This document shows positions 1 to 8,006 of a stretch of DNA of 64,000 bases, one piece after another. Below the pieces are notes generated by a model that was given only the letters and a program-made list of their open reading frames with translations, did not search any database and was not told the origin of the DNA. This DNA comes from an uncultured Blautia sp. Lineage in GTDB: Bacteria > Bacillota > Clostridia > Lachnospirales > Lachnospiraceae. The first letter of the stretch is position 1. Each line of letters opens with the position of its first letter. The stretch is from contig CALBGI010000075.1 in assembly GCA_937893675.1 (NCBI GenBank), forward strand, positions 1 to 64,000, read 5' to 3'. The position numbers were made by a program, and so were the translations under genes.

Positions 1-14
1 AATATGATAAAAGA

Positions 15-41
15 AAAGCCCGGGCTTTTGCCTGGGACTTT
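15..41 (-). terminator. Likely terminator of the sugar-kinase operon
   Basis: Read on the minus strand, an imperfect GC-rich hairpin (arms around CCCAGGC and GCCCGGG, loop AAAA) is followed by TTTTCTTTT. It lies about 45 bases past the kinase stop codon and is the best candidate for the end of the minus-strand operon that starts near 6750. Confidence 0.55.
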
Positions 42-54
42 GTCTACAGTCTGA

Positions 55-91
55 GGCATCCCGGACTGTTTTGTCCGGGATGCCTTTTATT
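55..91. terminator. Perfect 12-bp hairpin next to the kinase stop codon
   Basis: The arms GGCATCCCGGAC (55-66) and GTCCGGGATGCC (73-84) pair perfectly around a 6-base loop. The T-run TTTTATT follows on the plus strand, so it would stop plus-strand transcription. On the minus strand it directly follows the kinase stop codon and may act as a 3' stabiliser ahead of the second hairpin at 15-41. No plus-strand gene upstream is visible. Confidence 0.6.
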
Positions 92-1571
92 CTCCATGAT
101 AATACATCCTTACAATTGGATAAAGTCTCAAATATGATTTGTACAATTCATCGTAAACAATCGTTCTTTTTTTATCTGGTGTATAACAAACACTGTACTC
201 TTTTCCTTGCAGCAGATCCGTAAATTCCTTATATCCACTAATTTTTCCTTGTTCCATTAATACAGATGATGCCAATGCAAATGCCGGAAGATACTCTGCA
301 TTTTTATATGCATATACTTTTTGACCCAATACATCTGCCAAAATCTGATTCCAAAGCTTTACACGCCCGCCACCTCCGATAACCGAAATTTTCTTTGGCT
401 CATAACCAATACGTGCTATTCCCTGACGAATGGAAAATGCCACACCCTCCAGACAGCTTCGAATCATATCGCCTTTTGTTGTCTTCGGAGTAATTCCCAA
501 AAAGCTGCCTTTAATCTGTGCGTCCATTACCGGAAAACGTTCTCCGTTCAGATAAGGCAGGCAAACAACACCATTGCTTCCCGGAACGGAATGTGCGGCC
601 AGATCCTCTGCCTTCGCATAGTCGATTTTATTATCACCTTCCTCAGAAAATATGCTACTCACCCAACGATGAATATTAGCTCCATTTAAAAACGGAACCA
701 CATTAATGTAACAGTTTTTTTGGAATGCAGCCAAATTAAACACACCGTTATCCACTTCTCCTACCTGTTTGGAAATGGCGGCCACCCAGCCGGAAGTCCC
801 CAGGTTAATATTGTATTCTCCTACATCAGAAATCCCACTCGCAAGCGTCGTCGCCCCTGCATCTCCAATCCCTGCATACACTTTTGTCCCTGTCGAAAGT
901 CCTGTACAAGCAGCTGCCTCGGGCGTCACATATCCTACCACCTGCTCTGGATAATAAAGCTTCGGAAACAATTCTATTGAAATTCCAGCTGCATTGAGGA
1001 TCGCGACATCCCACGAGGTATCTTTCAAATTCATTGCGCCTGCTGTAGAACATGCCGTCACATCTCCTACCGCTTTTTTGGAAAGACGATAAATGATGTA
1101 ATCCTTTGCACTGATAAGAATCTTTTTTGTTTTTCGAAAACGTTCCGGATCATGTTTTTGTATCCACAGAAGTTTCGGAAGCGAAAGGGAACCATCATAG
1201 TGATTCCCTGTCCTCCTTTCCAATTCTCCTTCCTGCATAGATTTCCGGAGAGCTTCTGCTTCCTCTGCAGCCCTTCCATCAGAATACAAGACTGCATTTC
1301 CAATATTTTTTCCACTTTCATCTATAAGGATTAAATCCTGCATCTGACCGCTCATGATAACTCCGGAAATCTCTGCACATGGAATCTGTGCAATCATTTC
1401 TTTTGTCACTGCACAAAATGCCTGATACCATTCCTCAGGATCCTGTTCTTTTTGCTCTCCCTTCATATATGTAGTCAGATTTTTATCTGCAGCCGCCACC
1501 ATATGTCCGTCTTTCTCAAGCACAACTCCTTTTACCGCAGTCGTACCGATATCATAAGTTGCAATGTACAT
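87..1571 (-). CDS. FGGY-family carbohydrate kinase (xylulokinase-like)
   Basis: A 494-residue cytoplasmic sugar kinase predicted to phosphorylate a ketose or related polyol with ATP. The N-terminus carries the phosphate-1 motif of the ASKHA fold (ATYDIGTTAVKG, residues 4-15). A second glycine-rich nucleotide motif is seen near residue 260 (INLGTSGW), and VIGGGGRVKLWNQILAD near 395-410 is the C-terminal FGGY signature region. Length is normal for XylB/LsrK-type kinases. It is the last gene of the SorC-ABC-TrpA-like operon and overlaps the TrpA-like gene by 20 bases, with its own GAGGAGG site inside that gene, so translation is probably coupled. The substrate cannot be read from sequence: xylulose, another pentulose, or an AI-2-like molecule are all possible given the operon shape. 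Confidence 0.9.
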   Translation of the reverse strand: MYIATYDIGTTAVKGVVLEKDGHMVAAADKNLTTYMKGEQKEQDPEEWYQAFCAVTKEMIAQIPCAEISGVIMSGQMQDLILIDESGKNIGNAVLYSDGRAAEEAEALRKSMQEGELERRTGNHYDGSLSLPKLLWIQKHDPERFRKTKKILISAKDYIIYRLSKKAVGDVTACSTAGAMNLKDTSWDVAILNAAGISIELFPKLYYPEQVVGYVTPEAAACTGLSTGTKVYAGIGDAGATTLASGISDVGEYNINLGTSGWVAAISKQVGEVDNGVFNLAAFQKNCYINVVPFLNGANIHRWVSSIFSEEGDNKIDYAKAEDLAAHSVPGSNGVVCLPYLNGERFPVMDAQIKGSFLGITPKTTKGDMIRSCLEGVAFSIRQGIARIGYEPKKISVIGGGGRVKLWNQILADVLGQKVYAYKNAEYLPAFALASSVLMEQGKISGYKEFTDLLQGKEYSVCYTPDKKRTIVYDELYKSYLRLYPIVRMYYHGE

Positions 1572-2349
1572 ACGGCTCAGCCTCCTCTACCACCTCAGAA
1601 ACCGTTCGGATAAATGCATACATATCCTCCGGGGACTGATTTAACTTCTTCAAAAGCTCCGTTCCTATAATTGCACCGTCAAATCCCTTTTTCAACAATT
1701 CTTCAACTCTCTCAGGGGTACTGATTCCAAAGCCAGCAAACACAATATTATTATGAAGAACCTTTTCGTAACTAAGAAGATCTTTATAGTCATCCGACTC
1801 GTTTTTTACGCCCGTCGGTCCACTGTATAGTTTTTGGTAGATCAAGCTAAATTCCTGCAGTGTGCGGGTAATTTCGCCAAAACTGCTGGCTGTATCCACA
1901 AATCCCATGACATCAACGTTCATAAGTTTCAGTTCATCCCTCAGCTTTAGACGTTCCTGAAAATCCATTCTCGGAATCACCAAAACATCCACCAGCCTAT
2001 TTCTGGCCAATTCTCTGTAAAATCCAGTTTCAATCAAATCTTCTCTATATCCCATGATCCATATGGGAATATCTATTTCTCTTCGCAGTCTTTTCCAAAA
2101 GGCGATTTTTGTACATAAATCTATATCCACCTTGCTGTGAGCCTCCTGAATCACCTCTCCGTCATCATATGGATTACGGGAAGGAAATCCAACTTCCAAA
2201 ATCTGCATTCCTTCTTCACTGCATCTCTTGACAACAGAATTAAAGTTTTCCACATCCGGATATCCTGCTGTCAGATATCCTGCAAACAAATGGGAATGTT
2301 TTTCTGTATATTTTTGCATTCGGGCACTGTATATTTTCTTTTTTTCCAT
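1552..2349 (-). CDS. Stand-alone TrpA-like TIM-barrel protein in a sugar operon
   Basis: A 265-residue homologue of the tryptophan synthase alpha chain, found without trpB or any trp gene. The catalytic pair of TrpA is kept: Glu52 in LEVGFP matches E. coli Glu49, and Asp63 in PYDDGEVIQ matches Asp60. Tyr171 matches Tyr175. The phosphate-binding parts GPTG (177-180), GFGIS (206-210) and IIGTEL (227-232) are also present. The loop that contacts TrpB is changed: canonical PFSDP reads PSRNP here, losing the Asp56 equivalent. The start codon overlaps the permease stop by one base. The intact chemistry and lost partner surface suggest an independent aldolase-type lyase acting on the phosphorylated sugar made by the adjacent kinase. 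Genuine tryptophan synthesis is unlikely; the real reaction is unknown. Confidence 0.82.
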   Translation of the reverse strand: MEKKKIYSARMQKYTEKHSHLFAGYLTAGYPDVENFNSVVKRCSEEGMQILEVGFPSRNPYDDGEVIQEAHSKVDIDLCTKIAFWKRLRREIDIPIWIMGYREDLIETGFYRELARNRLVDVLVIPRMDFQERLKLRDELKLMNVDVMGFVDTASSFGEITRTLQEFSLIYQKLYSGPTGVKNESDDYKDLLSYEKVLHNNIVFAGFGISTPERVEELLKKGFDGAIIGTELLKKLNQSPEDMYAFIRTVSEVVEEAEPYVHCNL

Positions 2350-3299
2350 TATTTTGCATCACCCCTGCCTAATTTTTGAGCAATTACTGCAACCACAATG
2401 ATGATACCTGTAATAATATTCTGCATATATGACGGCATCTGCAAGATAGTCAGTCCGTTTGCCAGAATAGAGAGAACTGCAGCCCCAACAAATGTACCCA
2501 ACACATTCGGCGTACCTTCTTTTGAAACCGTACATCCAATATACGCAGCAGCATACGACTGCAGGAAATATCCTGCGCCGGCCGAAGTATTTGCAGATCC
2601 TACTCTGGATGCAACCACGATACCCGTTCCGCTAGCCATGGCCGCACAAAGCACAAATGCCAATATTTTATATTTCTTTACATTAATACCCGCAACCTGT
2701 GCTGCTTCTTCGCCACCTCCAATAGCATACATTTTTCTTCCTGCTGCTGTATGTTTCATAAAAAATGAAAACACCAGCACAAACAAAATCATAATCAGCG
2801 AAAGAAGCGGAATCATTCCTATTTTTTCTGTCCCCAACCATGAAAACGATTTTGGTATATTTTCAAAAACCGTTGCTCCTCCTGTCAACCTGTAAATCAA
2901 ACCATCCAGGATCGTACTCACTCCAAGTGTTGTAATAAAAGAAAGCACTTTAAATTTTGCAATTATGTAACCATTCAGCCACCCGATAATCATACAGATT
3001 ACTACGGTTGCTAAAAAACAGGCTCCTACCGGAATTCCGGCAACTGCCATAAGCGCAGCCATTACCCCACCAAGACTTGCCATACTTCCCACTGACAGAT
3101 CAAACTCGTTGACTACCATCACCATAGTTGCTCCGATAGAAACAATTGTCAGTGCAGACATCTGGCGACTGATATTAATAAAATTCTTCAATGTCAAAAA
3201 TGACGTTGGCCGCAAAATACCAAATATAAGAATGATAACAAATAATGCCAGTATCGTTCCATAAGACTGCACCATTTTCTTAAAATTGATGTTTTTCAT
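2349..3299 (-). CDS. Sugar ABC transporter permease (RbsC/LsrC type)
   Basis: Polytopic inner-membrane subunit of a CUT2-type sugar importer, 316 residues from the preferred start. About 8-10 hydrophobic segments are visible, and the family motif region GGEEAAQVAGINVKKYK lies in the middle. An upstream in-frame Met at 3362 exists, but the ATG at 3299 is preferred because AGAGGTAGGAAG precedes it and the family begins like MKNINFKK. It follows the ATPase gene by 13 bases. Only one permease gene is present, so the membrane part is probably a homodimer. Substrate unknown; context says a monosaccharide or related small molecule. Confidence 0.93.
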   Translation of the reverse strand: MKNINFKKMVQSYGTILALFVIILIFGILRPTSFLTLKNFINISRQMSALTIVSIGATMVMVVNEFDLSVGSMASLGGVMAALMAVAGIPVGACFLATVVICMIIGWLNGYIIAKFKVLSFITTLGVSTILDGLIYRLTGGATVFENIPKSFSWLGTEKIGMIPLLSLIMILFVLVFSFFMKHTAAGRKMYAIGGGEEAAQVAGINVKKYKILAFVLCAAMASGTGIVVASRVGSANTSAGAGYFLQSYAAAYIGCTVSKEGTPNVLGTFVGAAVLSILANGLTILQMPSYMQNIITGIIIVVAVIAQKLGRGDAK

Positions 3300-3312
3300 C
3301 TTCCTACCTCTT

Positions 3313-4791
3313 TTACTCATCATAACAGCAGGAAAGAACCTCCTGCGATGTAAGCCCTTCATTTTTGAGAATCTTCCCAGTACATCCTCTGGACATGATC
3401 AGGATATTATCCGCCACCTCCAGTATCTCTTTCAAATCGGAAGATACATAGACAACCGCACTGCCAGAATCTGCGCGTTCTCTTAAAAGCTTATGAATTT
3501 CACTCCTCGTTTTTACATCTACTGCCTGCGTCGGTTCATCACAAAGAAAAACTTTCGGATTTGTCATCAGGGCCTTGGCAAATACTACCTTTTGCTGATT
3601 TCCTCCCGACAACTCTTTTGCACGCTGCTCTATTCCTGCAATCTTAATCCGCAGCGCTTTTATCTGTTCTGACACTTTCTCTTTCTCGCTTTTTTGATCC
3701 ATAATTCCAGCTTTAGAAAAATCGTCAATACAGGACAACGTAATATTTTCCCGGATACTCAGATTTCCAATCATAGCTTTTCCTCTTCTGTCTTCACTGA
3801 TAAGTACCATACCTGAACGAATAGAATATCCTGGCATTCTTTTTTTCATAACTTCGCCATCCAATTCCACTGTCCCAGATTTTACCGTTCTATAGCCATA
3901 AATACATTCCATCAATTCTGTCCTGCCGCTTCCTCCCAGTCCAAAAATCCCCAGAATTTCCCCACTGTGAGCCTCAAAGCCAGCAGATTTTACGCTACCG
4001 TCCTTGGAAACCAAATTTTCTACTTTTAGCATCGTCTTTCCGTATTTATCTCTTCGGATTGCCGCTTCTGCCTGCCATTGTTCGGTCATCATGCCAATTA
4101 ATCCGTTTTTGGTAGTTTCCGAAGTTTTAACAACGCCAGCTTTGGTACCGTTTTTTAACACTGTAATACGATCTGTTAAACGAAATATTTCATCCATGCG
4201 ATGTGTTACATACAAAATAGCAGTACCTTTTTTCTTCAGTTTCTCTATGATTCCGAAAAGAATTTCTGATTCCTTATCTGTAAGAGATGCCGTTGGCTCA
4301 TCCAGAATTAAAAGCCGACAGTCTGACATCATTGCACGCACAATCTCCAGACATGTTTTCTGGGGCGGCGACATTTCTGCCGCCGTTTTTTTCAAATCCA
4401 GTTCAATCCCCAGCTTCTCTGCTTTCCGACACACATTGCGCTTCATCTCTTCCCAGTTCACGCGCCCATTTTTTTGCGGATATTTTGTTCCAAGATAAAT
4501 ATTTTCTACTGCACGAAATGAGGGAATCAGCACATGCTCCTGATGGATCACATTAATTCCGATATTCCTGCTTTCCACAGGATTCGTAATGCTCACGGGC
4601 TGACCGTTCCAGTAGATTTCCCCCTCTTCCAAGGAATACACTCCTGTCAGGATTTTGATCAAAGTGGATTTTCCAGCTCCATTTTCGCCTACCAAACCAT
4701 GCACTTCTCCCGCTTCCACTTCCAGGCAGATATCTTTCAAAGCATAAATACCGTTAAACTGCTTTGATATGTTTTTTGTTTGTAAAAGCAC
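3313..4791 (-). CDS. Sugar ABC transporter ATP-binding protein (RbsA/LsrA type, two ABC domains)
   Basis: Fused double-ATPase subunit of a CUT2 importer, 492 residues. The first half has Walker A GENGAGKST, Walker B LLILDEPTASL and the switch His in YVTHR. The second half has the degenerate Walker A GLGGSGRTE, signature LSGGNQQK and CDEPTQAVD, typical of RbsA. The start is called at GTG 4791, because GGAGGT sits 6 bases upstream, while the more upstream ATG at 4824 would place its Shine-Dalgarno right against the codon. The gap to the binding-protein stop is then 19 bases. It energises uptake with the permease immediately downstream. Confidence 0.95.
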   Translation of the reverse strand: MLLQTKNISKQFNGIYALKDICLEVEAGEVHGLVGENGAGKSTLIKILTGVYSLEEGEIYWNGQPVSITNPVESRNIGINVIHQEHVLIPSFRAVENIYLGTKYPQKNGRVNWEEMKRNVCRKAEKLGIELDLKKTAAEMSPPQKTCLEIVRAMMSDCRLLILDEPTASLTDKESEILFGIIEKLKKKGTAILYVTHRMDEIFRLTDRITVLKNGTKAGVVKTSETTKNGLIGMMTEQWQAEAAIRRDKYGKTMLKVENLVSKDGSVKSAGFEAHSGEILGIFGLGGSGRTELMECIYGYRTVKSGTVELDGEVMKKRMPGYSIRSGMVLISEDRRGKAMIGNLSIRENITLSCIDDFSKAGIMDQKSEKEKVSEQIKALRIKIAGIEQRAKELSGGNQQKVVFAKALMTNPKVFLCDEPTQAVDVKTRSEIHKLLRERADSGSAVVYVSSDLKEILEVADNILIMSRGCTGKILKNEGLTSQEVLSCCYDE

Positions 4792-4810
4792 ACTTACACC
4801 TCCGCTCTTA

Positions 4811-5758
4811 CTACTCTTCTGCATCCTCCGAAGTAATCAATGTTGCAGGTGCATATAGTTCGCCTTTTTCCAATTCTTCTCCACTATAATATTTTTCCAT
4901 CTGCTCATAAACAATCTGCGCCATTCCCTCAAAGTTCTGCGCTACAGTAGCTTTTAAGTTTGTTCCTTCTTTAATCAACTCAATTGCCTGTTCATTTCCG
5001 TCCACACCTGTTACCAGTACGTTGTCCCGCCCTGCTTCCTGCAGCGCCTGTGTTGCTCCAATAGCCGGTTCATCCCATGCAGCCCAGATTGCTGTAATGG
5101 AATCCTCTTCCGAATTTGCCAGGAGAAGGTTTTCCACGATGTCCTGCGCATCATTAATCGGCTGCTCTGCCGGTACATGCTGTTCTGTAATCAACTCAAT
5201 ATCCGGATACTCTTTAATCAAATCATCAAATGCTTCACACCGTTTTACCACACCGGGATGCGGTCTGTGTGTCAAAGCAACAACTGTTCCTTTCCCTCCC
5301 ATCAAATCGTCAAACAGGTATTTTACAATCAACTCTCCCATCTGATAATTATCACTGGTAGCATTAATCTGCATTCCTTCGATAAAACCGCTGTCGCATC
5401 CGAATACCGGCACATCATAGTCAAAAGCATCCTGCAGCTGATTTGCAATCTGATTCGGGTCAGCACTGACAAGAACAATACCATCCGTTCCGGAGGAAAC
5501 CGTATCCTCTACACGGCTGGCCAATTCCGCAAAATCATTGTCTGTGTTAATTACAGAAACCTTTGCACCAGCGTCAGAAAGCTTCGCTTCAATATACTCT
5601 ACCATCTGGTTTGTCGTTACGCTTCCAAGATAGGGCGTCATAATAGAAATATTTTTTCCTTCCAGACTGCTTTCTTCTGCCGCCACAGCTATTCCCATGG
5701 TCATTCCTGTGAGTATTCCCACTGTCAATATAGCTACTATTCTCTTTGTATACTTCAT
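4811..5758 (-). CDS. Sugar ABC transporter substrate-binding protein (periplasmic-binding-protein-like domain 4)
   Basis: A 315-residue extracellular sugar-binding protein. It has an N-terminal signal peptide (basic MKYTKR, then a hydrophobic stretch to about residue 27, ending GIAVAAEE) but no clear lipobox cysteine. The mature part shows the two-lobed type I fold of ribose/LsrB-like proteins, e.g. DGIVLVSADPNQIANQL and VTGVDGNEQAIELIKEG. It lies directly between the regulator gene (2 bases upstream) and the ATPase gene, so it is the recognition subunit of this importer. Ligand not deducible. Confidence 0.93.
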   Translation of the reverse strand: MKYTKRIVAILTVGILTGMTMGIAVAAEESSLEGKNISIMTPYLGSVTTNQMVEYIEAKLSDAGAKVSVINTDNDFAELASRVEDTVSSGTDGIVLVSADPNQIANQLQDAFDYDVPVFGCDSGFIEGMQINATSDNYQMGELIVKYLFDDLMGGKGTVVALTHRPHPGVVKRCEAFDDLIKEYPDIELITEQHVPAEQPINDAQDIVENLLLANSEEDSITAIWAAWDEPAIGATQALQEAGRDNVLVTGVDGNEQAIELIKEGTNLKATVAQNFEGMAQIVYEQMEKYYSGEELEKGELYAPATLITSEDAEE

Positions 5759-5760
5759 AC

Positions 5761-6702
5761 TTATCCCTCCAATACTTTTTTTGCTGTTGAAAAGTCTGTA
5801 ATCAAGACATCTACTTTTCCACTTTTCAAAACTGCAGTAATGGCTTCTACCTTTTTTTCTCCAATTGCAACTGCAATTACCCGGCTTCGCTTTAATTCTT
5901 CCAACGAAACTCCGATAAATCTTCGAGAAAGAGAATTACCTACTTCTTTTCCTTCTCTGTCCAGATATGAAGTACAGATAGATGCCACTGCACCTGCCAT
6001 TTCAAGCTCCTCCATGTCTTTTTCATTAAAGCACCCCAAACGGATATTTGTGGCAGAAAAGTCAATTGTCCCAATCCCCACTAGAGCAATGTCTACTTTG
6101 CTTCCTTCTTTCAATACTCTTGCAATGGACTCTTCCTCCTTCAAAGATTGTGCAAGACTCTGTGTGGAAACGACTGCCGGTGCATTTAAGTTCCGTGCAC
6201 TGGAACTATGCAGAGATGCCAGCTTTTGTGCCAATGTATCTGCATGAATACTCATATTTGTTGTAGAAATGCCTCCAATAAGCGGAACTACTAACTTCAA
6301 TTTTTTGTTAGACGGTGTCATTGCGTCAATCACTGCTTTTCCTGTTCTTCCACTCATTACACCGACTCTGGAATCCTGAGGAATGTAGTCTTCAATTAAT
6401 CTGCCTGCTTCTTTTGCAAATTCATAGAGCTCTCCGTCTTTTCCGTCATGCAAGCTATCTATAACCCAAACATCAGGAATAGAATATTTTTCAATAATTC
6501 TTTTTTCCAGTTCTGTCTCCCTGATATAAGGATTTGCAATAGTAATTGTTACTGCACCTGACTCCTTCGCAGCAGTGATCAATCTACATACCTGTGGTCT
6601 TGATATTCCCAGAAGAACAGAAATTTCTTTCTGACTTTTCCCTTGAATATAATATAGTTCACAAACCTTCAGCATTAATCTTTTGTTTCTAAGTGTACTC
6701 AT
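5761..6702 (-). CDS. SorC/DeoR-family sugar-responsive transcriptional regulator
   Basis: A 313-residue regulator. The N-terminal helix-turn-helix is visible in KSQKEISVLLGISRPQVCRLI (about residues 22-42). The rest is the SorC sugar-phosphate-binding domain, with GRTGKAVIDAM, PLIGG and LVGIGTIDF as typical pieces. It is the first gene of its operon. The family (SorC, LsrR, CggR) binds a phosphorylated sugar and then releases DNA. Two identical palindromes flanking the operon promoter at 6716-6729 and 6796-6810 are the likely operators, which implies autoregulation. The inducer is expected to be the product of the operon's FGGY kinase or a downstream intermediate. Confidence 0.93.
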   Translation of the reverse strand: MSTLRNKRLMLKVCELYYIQGKSQKEISVLLGISRPQVCRLITAAKESGAVTITIANPYIRETELEKRIIEKYSIPDVWVIDSLHDGKDGELYEFAKEAGRLIEDYIPQDSRVGVMSGRTGKAVIDAMTPSNKKLKLVVPLIGGISTTNMSIHADTLAQKLASLHSSSARNLNAPAVVSTQSLAQSLKEEESIARVLKEGSKVDIALVGIGTIDFSATNIRLGCFNEKDMEELEMAGAVASICTSYLDREGKEVGNSLSRRFIGVSLEELKRSRVIAVAIGEKKVEAITAVLKSGKVDVLITDFSTAKKVLEG

Positions 6703-6715
6703 CCGGATACCTCTT

Positions 6716-6729
6716 TGAAATTAATTTCA
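6716..6729. promoter_or_regulatory. Palindromic operator candidate O1 of the SorC operon
   Basis: TGAAATTAATTTCA is a perfect 14-base palindrome between the -10 box and the start codon of the regulator gene. The 12-base core GAAATTAATTTC recurs exactly 80 bases away at 6797-6808, on the other side of the promoter. Confidence 0.6.
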
Positions 6730-6755
6730 TATAACGCAACGTTGTTTATGCACCT

Positions 6756-6783
6756 ATTATACATATCGATAATCGTTTGTCAA
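6756..6783 (-). promoter_or_regulatory. Strong sigma-A promoter of the SorC sugar operon
   Basis: On the minus strand TTGACA (6778-6783) and TATAAT (6756-6761), both full consensus, are separated by 16 bases. It drives the regulator-ABC-TrpA-kinase operon and lies between the two identical palindromes. Confidence 0.8.
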
Positions 6784-6795
6784 TATAATCAAAAT

Positions 6796-6810
6796 CGAAA
6801 TTAATTTCAG
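6796..6810. promoter_or_regulatory. Palindromic operator candidate O2 of the SorC operon
   Basis: The second copy of GAAATTAATTTC (6797-6808) lies 13 bases upstream of the -35 box. Two identical sites either side of one promoter fit repression by looping, or by a tetramer, as known for SorC/CggR proteins. Confidence 0.58.
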
Positions 6811-6855
6811 TTAATATATGGATATTTCAAAAATTTCAAGCATTATTTGCTGCCC

Positions 6856-7569
6856 CTACATTTTCTCCCGCAGCTTTCCCAGTATCTTTTTTTCCATGCG
6901 GGACACCTGTACCTGGGACACGCCCAGCCGTCCCGCAATTTCCGTCTGCGTCATATCCTGAAAATACCGCATATATATGAGCTGCCGTTCTTTGCTTCCA
7001 ATCCCCTCCAGGATTTCTTTCAGAAGCAGACGGTTCAATGCTGCTTCCTGATAATCCGCTTTTTCCTGCAGCTTATCCTGAAGGCAGACCTCCGTCCCCT
7101 CCCCCTGAAAAATTGGTTTTTGCAGGGATTCCACCTCTGCCGCGGATTCCAGAGTCATCACAAGCTCCTCCATGGGAATCCCCAGCTCTTCAGAGAGCTC
7201 GCCCATAGTCGGCTCTCTTCCCAGGTTCCGCTCCACCTTTTCCCTTGCCTGGTAGACCTTATAATGATTTTCCCTCAAGGAACGGCTCACCTTCAGGATT
7301 CCGTCATCTCTCAGGAATCGCTTGATCTCTCCCGCGATCATGGGCACTGCATAGGTGGAGAATTTCACGTCAAAGGATGTATCGAATTTGTCCACTGCCT
7401 TCAAAAGTCCGATGCTCCCAATCTGGAACAGATCCTCCATATCCACGCCCCGGCCCAGAAAACGTTTTGCCACACAGTAAATCAGTCCTACATTTTCCTC
7501 AAACAACGTATCTCTTGCCGCCTTATCTCCCTGGTGCGCACGCCCGATGAGGGCAAGAGTATGCTCCAT
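6856..7569 (-). CDS. sigF: RNA polymerase sporulation sigma factor SigF
   Basis: The 237-residue forespore sigma factor, which directs early forespore transcription after asymmetric division. Region 2 shows NVGLIYCVAKRFLGRGVDMEDLFQIGSIGLLKAVDKFD (2.1-2.2, about residues 26-63) followed by FSTYAVPMIAGEIKRFLRDDG. Region 4 ends with QTEIAGRLGVSQVQVSRMEKKIL. It is third in the classic order spoIIAA-spoIIAB-sigF, 11 bases after spoIIAB, with AAGGGGAAAAAGA as ribosome site. Activity is held down by SpoIIAB and released by SpoIIAA. No convincing terminator separates it from the sugar operon downstream. Confidence 0.97.
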   Translation of the reverse strand: MEHTLALIGRAHQGDKAARDTLFEENVGLIYCVAKRFLGRGVDMEDLFQIGSIGLLKAVDKFDTSFDVKFSTYAVPMIAGEIKRFLRDDGILKVSRSLRENHYKVYQAREKVERNLGREPTMGELSEELGIPMEELVMTLESAAEVESLQKPIFQGEGTEVCLQDKLQEKADYQEAALNRLLLKEILEGIGSKERQLIYMRYFQDMTQTEIAGRLGVSQVQVSRMEKKILGKLREKM

Positions 7570-7580
7570 TCTTTTTCCCC

Positions 7581-8006
7581 TTACCGTCTGATAATCTTTT
7601 TCATATGCACGGTGGTTCCCTTGCCAGGCTCTGATTCCACCGAAACCTCATCCATGAAGGCTTCCATAAAGGTAAAGCCCATGCCGGAACGTTCTCGTTC
7701 CGGTTTCGTGGTATACAGAGGCTCCATGGCTTTCTCCACATCCGCAATCCCCACACCCTGGTCGATCACGTCCACAAAAAGCTCCTGCCCGTTCAGGCGG
7801 CAGTCTACCTGTATCTTATGTACCTTTCCTTCGTATCCGTGGATAATACAGTTTGTCACTGCCTCAGAAACTGCAGTTTTCAGATCCGCAACCTCCTCCA
7901 GCGTCGGATTCAGCTGCGTGCAGAAAGCGGCCACCGCGACTCTTGCAAGCCCCTCGTTCACCGGCCTGCTGTCAAATACAAGCGTCATTTCATTGGTGTT
8001 TTCCAT
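7581..8006 (-). CDS. spoIIAB: Anti-sigma F factor / protein kinase SpoIIAB
   Basis: A 141-residue GHKL-fold serine kinase that binds and inhibits SigF and phosphorylates SpoIIAA. The N-box AVSEAVTNCIIHGYEG, the G1 box VDVIDQGVGI and the G2-type ERSGMGFTFMEAFMDEV are all visible. The start is ATG 8006 (MENTNEM), preceded by AAGGAGAAC; the ORF extends 14 codons further upstream, but that part is the end of spoIIAA in another frame. The gene overlaps spoIIAA by 17 bases, suggesting coupled translation to fix the ratio of the two proteins. Confidence 0.97.
   Translation of the reverse strand: MENTNEMTLVFDSRPVNEGLARVAVAAFCTQLNPTLEEVADLKTAVSEAVTNCIIHGYEGKVHKIQVDCRLNGQELFVDVIDQGVGIADVEKAMEPLYTTKPERERSGMGFTFMEAFMDEVSVESEPGKGTTVHMKKIIRR

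Noticed and set aside
1552..2349. Reading the TrpA-like gene as ordinary tryptophan biosynthesis
   Set aside because: No other trp gene is present, the TrpB-contact residues are changed, and it is overlapped by sugar-transport and kinase genes.
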